Positions 19,732 to 27,867 of a DNA stretch of 28,145 nucleotides are shown here, one piece after another. Position 1 is the stretch's first letter. Each line of letters begins with the position of its first letter. Below the pieces are notes generated by a model. That model saw only the letters and a list, made by a program, of their open reading frames with translations. It made no database searches and was not told the DNA's origin. The stretch covers positions 82,850-110,994 of the forward strand of contig MNCI01002752.1 of assembly GCA_015680685.1 (NCBI GenBank), read 5' to 3'. Source of the DNA: Gnetum montanum (taxonomy: Eukaryota; Streptophyta; Gnetopsida; Gnetales; Gnetaceae). A program made the translations under genes and the position numbers.

Positions 19732-21303
19732 GCCATGCTCCATTTTTCGTGTCTCCTCCTTTCCACCCAGTCATGGGGGAGATCGTCCTCCTTGCTGATC
19801 CATTCCACTACACCCCTCCCCATTTTGTCATTTTTTGTTTTACACTTTTTTGTTTTTCACCATCATGTATACATTTGCAAATTCTTCGTACATTTTTTCC
19901 TTTCTTTACTTATTTTTCATTTCTTTCTGAATGTTTTATTTTTCGCATAATTGCTAATTTGTCGTCTTGTTAACTTCAGATGTCTAGCGCAGATGGTTTT
20001 CGTTGCGATGGGTAATGTACACTCATCCACCTAGTTTTCTAGTTTCTACCTTCACATGGTTCTTTTTGGACTTTACATCTACTTTCCGCTCATAAAATTG
20101 GCAATGAGTTCACGTCATCCACTCATTCACCCACTCCATGGTTTTCCTTCTGTCGAGAACATGCAACCCCTTTCCTTAACAACATTTTAATTAAATGTGT
20201 GCCTTGTGTGGTTCCTAGACTCGAGGATGACCCAATGGTTTGAATCAGGTGTGACTTCAAGGGGAATGCAATATTCGTTGCTCTGTTCTACCTTCTGAGG
20301 TTGTTGGTATGTCCTTACGGATTTCCTACCACTCCACGGAAGCTTCTGGGTAGTTCGACCTTGCATGGTGTGGTCCTCACTGAAAAATCCAAAAAAAACA
20401 TGAGGATTCAAAGCATACCCCTTGGTTGAATTCATGCAAACCTACATGGCTCTTTGCATGGTGTGGTTCCCCCAAAATAGACAAAAAAAATCACTGTGTG
20501 GGAATTCAAAGCACACCCCTTAGACCACCTCTAATGGGCCACCACACTAGTTATGGAACTTCCTTGATCCCCTCTAACTTCGTCTCGTTCCCTTCCTTCC
20601 TTCCTCTCATGTTTTTTGAAGTGGTGGTTCTCTGTGGGGTCATTCTTGCTTTCTTGGAGGATGGCTAAGACTTTGTCTATTACTGCGATGCCACTGAATG
20701 CGGATGGTTTTGGGTCTGAACTCAGGAACGGTTCTACCAGGTCACTTAACCACCTCTACACATGGGATTTCATGTGATCGACGATCGAAATACCATTCTC
20801 TTGTCTCTCTATCCTCATCCCGTTCTCTCCGTCCCTCACCTCACTGCCTGTCTTATGTCGTGAAGGTGTGTCGTGATATCCATGGGTTTCCCCTGCCTTG
20901 GCGGGATCTCTTGGGTAGGAGTCTTACCTGGAGAACACCATTTCTTGGCCCTGGGGCCCACAGACCCCGGTGTTGAGGACTATGCAGGGGCTACTAAGGC
21001 TATGGCCTGCTATGGGGAGGACCCACCTGCATCTTCTTGGTCCTACTTATTAAGCCTCCAATCCTTTGGATTTCGTGGTTAACTAGTTTTCAGGTCCCAT
21101 TGCTCGATTTATTTCCCATGGAGTTATTTTTGAGTCCCATTCTCCTATTTTTGTCTCTTTTTCGCCCCCAATTCCCTTCCTCATGTTCTTAGCCATGTCT
21201 GGGCCTCTCACATGCTTCAACCACCCCAATTTGGCATTTCAAATTCATCATTTTGGGCTTTATATGGGTTGGTCAATGCTGGTCAACGAGTAACCACACC
21301 TAC
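19732..21303 (+). other. Non-coding spacer between pol and internal promoter, element C
   Basis: About 1.57 kb without a credible gene. It begins T-rich (19800-19950), holds a two-copy direct repeat (20361-20522), several GGTT-rich blocks, and a block CCTGCTATGGGGAGGACC at 21006-21023 also found on the minus strand of element A (7257-7240). It parallels the A spacer in content and in its position upstream of the ORF3 promoter. Confidence 0.65.
20361..20522 (+). repeat. Imperfect direct repeat, two copies of about 68 bp, 93 bp apart
   Basis: Copy 1 (20361-20427) and copy 2 (20454-20522) both run TTGCATGGTGTGGT, a variable middle, an A-run, then GATTCAAAGCATACCCCTT in copy 1 and AATTCAAAGCACACCCCTT in copy 2. 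A weaker third match to the first part may lie near 20203 (CTTGTGTGGTTCC). Role unknown. Confidence 0.7.
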
Positions 21304-21391
21304 GTCGACGGGGCCCCTTCGATGCAGTCACTGCGTATACACGATCGCGTATACACAGCCCCGTCGACGCAGCGCCTAACCCCTATATATA
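21304..21391 (+). promoter_or_regulatory. Internal palindrome array and TATA box upstream of ORF3, element C
   Basis: GTCGAC 21304-21309, TTCGAT 21318-21323, GTATAC 21335-21340, GTATAC 21349-21354, GTCGAC 21363-21368, TATATATA 21384-21391. Steps 14, 17, 14, 14, 21, which equal the first five steps of the internal array of element A. The cores are those of C's own LTR. The TATA box lies about 400 bases before the ORF3 ATG. Confidence 0.8.
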
Positions 21392-21540
21392 CCCCACCGC
21401 ACTTTGCCATTTTTCATCATTTAGAATCCAAATTGAGGGGAGTTTTTGCCATTTTTTCTACCTAACCTTTCCCAACGCACCTACATTCCATCGCAAGTCT
21501 GCACCACCCAATCCTTGTCCTTTTAAGCAACCAGAGGTTT

Positions 21541-21573
21541 GCTCTTAGTCGTGGGGGGGGGGGGGGGGGGGGG
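21541..21573 (+). other. Internal polypurine-tract-like site with a run of 21 G
   Basis: GCTCTTAGTCGTG followed by an uninterrupted 21-base G run (21553-21573). The same context precedes the 3' LTR (GCTCAGTCGTGGGGG, 24861 on) and, on the minus strand, an equivalent position in element A (6666-6647). Could act as a second plus-strand primer; the length of the G run may be a sequencing or replication slip. Confidence 0.55.
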
Positions 21574-21783
21574 CTGGTGCCTTTGTGTGATTAACTATAA
21601 TTAGTTAAGTAGTTAATTACTTGGTTAATTATGAAAACTTTGGCCCTAACCCATAAATTAATGCTTTGGAAGACTTAATGGTGTGCTTGTGCCAACAACA
21701 TAACTTGGTCAAACTGAAAAGGTATATACGGACCATCTTAAGCTACTTATGAATGGTCTAATAGGTAGTTATGTTGATTGCAG

Positions 21784-24637
21784 ATGGTACCCAAACCGAG
21801 GCACCCAAGGGACGAAGGATCATCACAACCAAGGGACAAGCGCCCACGCATGGGAAGGGGACAAGGTATGTAACCGCGAGAGCATGTGGAGGGCTCTCAT
21901 GCAACAGGGCCCTTCCGCGAAAGACCTAAAGTGGAATTTGTTCATCAAAAACCTGAAGAGGAGATTCCCGGCAAGCAATCACTTGGGGATGAGACTCCTT
22001 GGATAGCCCCTCGGCTTGAGGTCACCCTGACCCAAGCCTGCCTTGATGCTATCACGTCGCTCGAGATGTAGTGAATGGTCCTTCAAGAGCTAAATTTTGG
22101 ACCATTCCTCAAAAACGTGCCAGAAGACGTGAGGCTCCAACTATAGAACTTTCCGATGTGGCCAATCATCACAACCAGTGGTGAATGGTACTTAGGAGAA
22201 ACTTATCTCTTCTAGACGAATCGGAAACCAGGGTCTAGAGTAAGAATCAAAGACATTTATGTCTCTTACTCTTCAGAAGTAATAGCGTAGGCTCTAGGGT
22301 TACCTGAAACCAGGGTAGATGTGGTTGAAATTCCAAAGAAGGCCGATCCAGAGGTAAAGGCGCAATGGACCAAACGATGCTACAAGGTAGAACACAAGGA
22401 GTTCAGCTCCCTAACCATGGCGAAGAGAGTATACTCAAAGATTGTGTCTTACCATCTGAACTCAACAGTAAGACCCAGTAAAATCACAGCCTTCTCTGCC
22501 TGTGCATGTACTGCCTTGAGTGGGAAATTTCCCATGAGTCTTCCACAGCTGCTATTTCCAGAGATTGAAAAGAGGTTTGCTGAGAACGAACATGGAAGAT
22601 GAGCTCTCCCCTTTCCCTGCCTAATCCAAAAGTTGTGCAAACGAGCAGGGATAGCACGATATTCAAACGATGTAATTTGGAATGCCCCTATTGCCTCGTG
22701 GTGAGAGATGATGAAAGATAAAACTTCTATCACCACACACACAAAGGAGGAGTAGCAACCACCTCCACCACCTGCACAAACAATGCAGCCGGGCTTGCAA
22801 ACCATGGCAAAATACATCTGCGAGATCCGGGAAATGCTCTTGAGCCAACGAGAGCAATCTAGCAGGACCAGTGGAGGAGATGACCCTTTGGTCTATCACC
22901 CTTCCATGAGCCACCTGGAGAAAGTGGCTCAATCAGTTAGCTTGCTTGAAAGGATAGGGCCAGTATTCTCCACCACCCGAGCACAAGTCCCAACCAAAAT
23001 GGATCCAAGCATCCAAGAGGTAACAAGGTCAACCCAATAGTTGTTTCCTAAAATTTTAAGGAATGCTGCTACCTTCTCAGTCTACTTGGAAGATGGTGAA
23101 GGGGCGATGGTCCTGGTGATGCAGCACCAGGGACAAGAAGTTGCGGCCGAAGTGGTTGCTGACACAATTGCTACGGCTCTCAATGCATCGACAACACCTG
23201 TACCAAACATTCATGGACTACAAGATGTACATGTGTCTATTGGAACTTCGCATAGCAATATTGATGCAGCCCAACACGAAGAGTTTTTGGAACAACTGGT
23301 GGGGATCAGGTAACCACTTCTGGATGTCTTTGACCTTTTGGACAACATTACTACAACCCAGTCGGAGTTGCTCTCGGCAAGGGGCAAGAGCCTCTTTTTA
23401 GAAGGGCAACTTGAAGTTGCTCAAGATGCTTGTCAATGCTTGGCAACGGAGGTAGCCCAATTACGAGCCCAAACCTGCCAATCTAGCCATCCTCAACTGC
23501 AAAATCACTAGGGATGAAGCTTTTCAATAGCTTCAACTTAGACTTCAGATTGTTAAGGATGTGCAAGAGACAGCGATCCTTGACAAGTCCATAGTAGATG
23601 CCTGCGCGTATCACTTAGAGAAGGACTTGGCAGAGGTTCGTCAAGAGAACGTACGATTGACCGCAGAGGTTCATTGCCTGCGCAATGTTGGTGCATAAAA
23701 TAGACACATGAAAACTTTCATCCACCAATAATAGGAAGAGCTAGCCAAGGTGAACATTGACATAAGGAGGTTGGCTACTGAAAATCAAAATCTGTCAATG
23801 GAGGAGGTTCGGGCATTGCGACAGAAGTCTGCAATCGAAATTTCCGCTTGGAAAAATGAGGCCTTGAAATTTGAAAAAGTTAAAAATCATTACAAGGACC
23901 AAGTGGGATTGTAGAAAGAAGTGAACGAAAAGCATATTCAAATCACAAAAGCTAAGATGAACCAAGAACTCCAGCAGCTCAAAGAAAGAGGCGATGCATG
24001 GCAACCTATCTTTGATGGGTTGAATGACTTCAATAAAGCTGAAATCTACCTAAAAGAGCTGTAAATTGAGGAGATGACAGAATACATGGAGCTTGCCAAC
24101 CTCCGATATGCACACCTGGCTATGCTCACAGTTGGCAAACCGTGGTCAAAATTAGAAAAGCAAGTGGCCACCTCGTATTCCTTATACGAGGGAGAGTTCT
24201 AGGTGCACAAGGCAATGAAGAAAAAGCTAGAAATGGCAAACGCAGAACTCGAGGTCCTCTACTCAAGCTTTGAAGGTCAACGAAGTCACAGAGGACCTGG
24301 CCTATAGGATGGATGCTACCAGTAGTTATAGGCATCAGTCCAAGTGTTCGACATCGAACGCAAGTAGTTCGTAGCCTGGTTTGTCAACCTAAAGGAACTC
24401 CTTCTAGCACTACCATGCCCTTGGGAAGTTCCAGCTCTAGCACACATTGGAGAAGCTACCTGGACCATGAACGATCCCCAAAGCAAGGAAGAAAAGATGA
24501 GGGCTCTATTGGAGGCTTTTCGACTACCTCCAAAAGTTGTAGCTGCTGCAGGGCAACCGCCACCCATGCCGCCACCAATGCATGGGCCAAAGGCTGGAGA
24601 AGGTTCATCAGAACCATCGCCCCCAAGGATGATGTGA
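21784..24637 (+). pseudogene. ORF3 of element C, third long ORF after pol, broken
   Basis: ATG 21784 (MVPKPRHPRDEG) follows GTTGATTGCAG, a good splice acceptor and parallel to A. First domain: LNFGPFLKNVPEDVRLQL, SGEWYLGETYLF, RVRIKDIYVSYSSEVIA, LGLPETRVDVVEIPKKAD, YSKIVSYHLNSTVRPS, FPEIEKRF, LPFPCLIQKLC. This resembles the domain annotated as putative plant transposon protein. Then a linker with YHPSMSHLEKV, VYLEDGEGAMVLVMQHQ (matches GEGATMVVMQHQ of A), and a long coiled coil. The frame holds to about 23475, where it shifts by one; a local shift near 24270-24345 is likely too. The tail LPCPWEVPAL and a Pro-rich end match A. Roughly 19 stops, mostly TAG. Function unknown; conservation in A, C and D argues that it once mattered. 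Confidence 0.8.
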
Positions 24638-24877
24638 TCTTCTCTAGCAATTTTTTGCATCATCCTACACAGTAGAGGCTCCAGGACGAGCAAGGTGTTC
24701 AATTTTGTCTCCAAACACTGCCATTTTTGTAATTTGTTCTCCTCTGTAACTCGGGCACTTGGTCAAATTCATGTTGTGTCATGTGTGTGTTTAAGTTATG
24801 TGTGTTGTAAATAAGAACCCATACCTTCCAAATTGTAAAGTAACTTGAGGCCGAGTTTTTGCTCAGTCGTGGGGGTA
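24638..24877 (+). other. 3' untranslated region and polypurine tract, element C
   Basis: Non-coding, with GT-rich sequence (24770-24815), ending in GCTCAGTCGTGGGGGTA directly before the LTR; the tract is 24869-24877. Confidence 0.8.
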
Positions 24878-24916
24878 TGATGAAGTCTCATTAAGTCCAT
24901 GCATTGACTGGGCCAC

Positions 24917-25010
24917 GTATACGCGGCCATGTCGACGCGGGCCCATCGATGTAGCCTTCCTACGTCGACGTGGCCCCGTTTACGTAGCTGCCTATCTCAG
25001 CCTATAAATA
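24917..25010 (+). promoter_or_regulatory. U3 palindrome array and TATA box, 3' LTR of C
   Basis: GTATAC 24917-24922, GTCGAC 24931-24936, ATCGAT 24945-24950, GTCGAC 24964-24969, GTTTAC 24978-24983, TATAAATA 25003-25010. Steps 14, 14, 19, 14, 25. GGCC-type spacers lie between units. Confidence 0.82.
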
Positions 25011-25133
25011 AGAGGGCTCCCGCCTCATTTAGGCATCTTTTAGTTAGTTGTAGCAAAGCTCTTGTAGTTTGTTCCCACATGAGATAGAATATTTTCCAAG
25101 TGCCCGCAGCAGGTGTAAGAAAAGTGATCGGCT

Positions 25134-25184
25134 CTTTATTTGAGCGTTGATGTATCTGAGCCCATTGGCATGACGACAATAAAG
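25134..25184 (+). terminator. Polyadenylation signal with complementary upstream block, 3' LTR of C
   Basis: CTTTATT 25134-25140 and AATAAAG 25178-25184, as in the 5' LTR. In a 3' LTR this would define the end of the genomic RNA. Confidence 0.55.
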
Positions 25185-25777
25185 ATGAACTATTCAAGAA
25201 TTCCTTGCAGCATTTGGACTTAGCTATTTTATGCATTCAATAGTTTAACATGTTTATGCTTTGTTAATTATTTGTTAATTACTTAAGTTTCGATTATTGT
25301 TATTTTGATCGCTATTGCTTATTTGTAGTTTGTAAAGGCCATAAGTATGACCATCTGGAACGTAAATCAAACACTTGGTAAGCCCAGTGACACTTAACGT
25401 CTGGTAACCCAGAAGTGTTAAGAGATGCTCAAAATGTTCTCGGAAGATGGGATCAGATACTTGTGCTAGGAATAGTTAAAGTATAAGCTAGGATAATTAT
25501 AGATTAGATAATAGTTTATTCCTTACTTTTCATACCTTAAATTAGCCACCAAAAGATATGCAAAAAGATATAAAAATCATTAGCCTTAATCTCACTTAAT
25601 CATTGTAATCAGAACTTCACAAGTGAGATTAGGAGGACAATGACCGTTCTAATCCAAGGTTTCACTGGTTAGAGTCTGGTGTATGTTAAGTGCTTACAGT
25701 CTACGGAATTCGACCGAGTCACGTGTGAACGCCCGTGATTCGTATGGTTGGACGTAGGGGTACCTAGCCGCTCATCA

Positions 25778-25782
25778 GTTGA
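25778..25782. repeat. Target site duplication GTTGA, element C (right)
   Basis: Exact copy of 13259-13263. Confidence 0.9.
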
Positions 25783-26626
25783 TAAGAAATGATCTTGCTA
25801 CATGCCCCATATCCAACCACACGAATCTATGAGTATTGCAATAGAGTGTATAATCTATGAAAGGAATGGATTGTATGTCCATAAGTAGCATAGATTGATC
25901 ATAGATCATTATCTTTCTAGTCATGTTCCTAGTGGGCTCACAGTGTATGATTAAACATAATTTGTGTATATGATCAATGATGTTGTTTAGTCCATATTAA
26001 CTAAAAATAAAAAATAATCTATACTAAGGTTAACTACAAGTGCAATTGAAAGTAAATGCTAATTTAGTTTAAGGCAATGAGTGTCACTTCCAAAACCTTC
26101 TATAATGTTCCTAAATGTTCATATTAACTATTGTGATTACCAAGCTATTACACTGCTAAGCACACCAAGTCTTTAGTCATTATGATTACCAAGTTAATAT
26201 GAGTTTAATGCTCGAGATTGTGTTGTGCTCATTTTACCATAATTTAATGTGCAAGAAACATAAACTATGCTTTGAAAATAGAAATCAAATGCAAGAAGTA
26301 AATGCTGAAATATAAATCTATGTTGAGTCAAAGTGTTGTAATATGAAGAAATCATTCTTGATCTTTACTATCTTTCATGGATACATCCAGGTATAAGAAC
26401 TTGAATAAAGACTTCAAACAACTAACTTAAATACATGTTGCAGGCGATTGCTAATAGGTACAATTTTAGAAATAAAACTAATAGAGTTTCTCTACAATTG
26501 ACTAAACAATACAATTTGTTCCATCTGTATTTATAACAGTGATAAAACTTAGAGATGTCAAATTTGCAAGTCACAACATTAGTTGCAATGTCATAGCCAA
26601 TGGATTGTAATTTTCATTATTCATCA
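25780..26626 (-). mobile_element. Old LTR, element H
   Basis: Begins TGATAAGAAATG and, on the plus strand, follows the order of the reversed A LTR: CCAACCACACGAATC (compare CAACCATACGAATAC), two ATTACCAAG blocks (26130-26195), a TATTTATA (26528-26535, TATAAATA on minus) and the end TATTCATCA. About 850 bp. Its left end overlaps the C target site, so C jumped into the H LTR edge. Very diverged; the palindrome array is not recognisable. Confidence 0.6.
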
Positions 26627-26676
26627 ATTTCAAGAAAAAGGCTATGCTAATTGATGAGACGCGACATGCACTGTGC

Positions 26677-26776
26677 CGCGATATCGCGGCCGCTGCGATA
26701 TCGCGTACACGATATCGCGTCTTTCCCTGCGATATCGCGTACGCGATATCGCGGTCTGCCGCCATATCTATAAATA
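26677..26776 (+). promoter_or_regulatory. U3 palindrome array and TATA box, element F
   Basis: Five perfect GATATC units at 26680, 26697, 26711, 26731 and 26745, most within CGCGATATCGCG or GCGATATCGCG, then TATAAATA at 26769. Steps 17, 14, 20, 14, 24. The best-preserved array of the window. Confidence 0.88.
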
Positions 26777-26899
26777 AGAGGCAGCACTCCCCTCATTTCA
26801 AAATCCTGGCTAGAAGTAGCGAAGCTCTGGCAGATTGATCACTCCAGAGTTAGAATTTTTCCCCATGTGCCCGCAGTAGAAGTCCTAGAGTGAACGGCT

Positions 26900-26950
26900 C
26901 TTTATTCGAGCAGCTTGTAACCTGAACCCAAGTTGTGTACGGCAATAAAG
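26900..26950 (+). terminator. Polyadenylation signal with complementary upstream block, F LTR
   Basis: CTTTATT 26900-26906 and AATAAAG 26944-26950, exact reverse complements 37 bases apart. Confidence 0.55.
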
Positions 26951-27023
26951 ACGAACTTGATTGGATAAACCTTGCAGCACGTGGTTTTATTGTTGTTTAT
27001 TTACTGCTTTCCTAGTGCACACA

Positions 27024-27375
27024 AGTACGACTTGATTACGAGCGTCTACGGACGTGTACGGCTAGTCAAGGAATCGGCTGCTTGACGCAATGCATGAGTA
27101 CGACTCAATTACGAGCATTGGCTGCTTGGTAACCCAGTAGCGTATTCCAGGATTCTGCGCTTGGTAACTCCAGGGTCTAATGTGTACGGCTAGTTGAGGA
27201 ATCGGCTGCTCATTGCTAGGCTAGATCGTGTGATAAGTACGACTTAGTTACGAGCACCCACGGGTGTGTACGGCTGGCTAAGGAATCGGCTGCTTATCAC
27301 ACGTAGGCTAAATAGGTGCCTCAGTACGACCACTTCGAGCACTTGCGTTACGTGTGGCGATCCCAGTAACGATTA
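27024..27375 (+). repeat. Interspersed tandem units in R/U5 of the F LTR
   Basis: AGTACGAC occurs at 27024, 27097, 27236 and 27323, each followed within about a dozen bases by TTACGAGC or TTCGAGC. GGAATCGGCTGCT occurs at 27070, 27198 and 27282. TTGGTAACCCAGTAGCG-like blocks lie among them (27126, 27161). In C the AGTACGAC block occurs once, so the block was amplified in the F line. Confidence 0.85.
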
Positions 27376-27722
27376 GCGTTTGGTAAGCTGCAGTTGCATA
27401 GTTCAGGGTGTGTCCGGCAAGTGGGAACGGATGCTGACGCTAGTTAATTTAGACTTAGATCTTAGTTAGAGTTAGTTTAGTTTTCTCAACCCTTTCTCCT
27501 GGTAGCATAGAAGATAAGCCGAAAATACCAAAAAAATCACATACCTCAGACTTGCTTAACCATACACCGTGACACATACAAGCAAGCCTGGGAAGACAAC
27601 GAACGATTAACCCCAAGTGTTTCTTGTGGCGTTAAGGCATTTAGTCTGCGGAGTTCGACCGGATCGCGCGTGTACGCTCGTATTCGTATGGTGGAGTGTA
27701 GGGGTACCTCGCCACTCATCAT

Positions 27723-27740
27723 TGGCGCCGTTGCCGGGGA
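27723..27740 (+). other. Primer binding site (tRNA-Asp type), element F
   Basis: TGGCGCCGTTGCCGGGGA, one base after the LTR end. It fits the 3' end of plant tRNA-Asp without mismatch as I know that sequence. Confidence 0.9.
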
Positions 27741-27867
27741 CTAAGTGTTTTTTCGCCAATTTAACATAAGGGATATCACTCACATCGTTGTGAGCTTAAA
27801 ACGAACCTTAGGGTTAATCAGTTAATCAAGAACAATAAATAACGGTGAAATTAGCACACCAATAGAA

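Larger units (their letters stand above)
13264..25777 (+). mobile_element. Complete 12.5-kb Athila-like LTR retrotransposon, element C
   Basis: LTRs 13264-14149 and 24878-25777, clearly the same sequence with mostly transition differences; exact TSD GTTGA; primer site 14151-14168; polypurine tract 24869-24877. Interior order: gag 14317, pol to 19731, non-coding spacer, internal promoter 21304-21391, ORF3 21784-24637. The tRNA-Asp primer, pol order RT, RNase H, integrase without chromodomain, and an ORF downstream of pol point to the Athila side of plant Ty3/gypsy. All genes carry stops. 18361-18667 is an inverted duplicate, likely an assembly fault. Confidence 0.93.
24878..25777 (+). mobile_element. 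3' LTR of element C
   Basis: 900 bp, TGATGAAG to CCGCTCATCA, colinear with 13264-14149. The main structural difference is one extra palindrome unit (ATCGAT) in U3. Confidence 0.93.
26652..27721 (+). mobile_element. 5' LTR of element F
   Basis: 1,070 bp, TGATGAGACG to GCCACTCATCA. U3 is only about 140 bp. It is longer than the other LTRs because a block in R/U5 (27024-27375) is repeated three to four times. Confidence 0.92.

Noticed and set aside
19735-19973. Phe/Leu/Ser-rich hydrophobic frames after pol as a membrane protein
   Set aside because: They come from T-rich simple sequence, two frames are equally open, and there is no homologue in A.
22321-24637. ORF3 as a host gene or DNA transposon transposase
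   Set aside because: It lies between the internal promoter and polypurine tract of an LTR element and recurs at the same place in A and D; the family name putative plant transposon protein does not imply a DNA transposase.
26677-26756. GATATC arrays as a CRISPR or satellite
   Set aside because: Units are 6-bp palindromes with unequal fixed steps upstream of TATA boxes inside LTRs; no long identical repeats or unique spacers.
26571-26838. Frames rich in RDIAYAISR-like peptides, also near 3335-3538 and 6858
   Set aside because: Artefacts of translating the GCGATATCGC palindrome arrays; not proteins.
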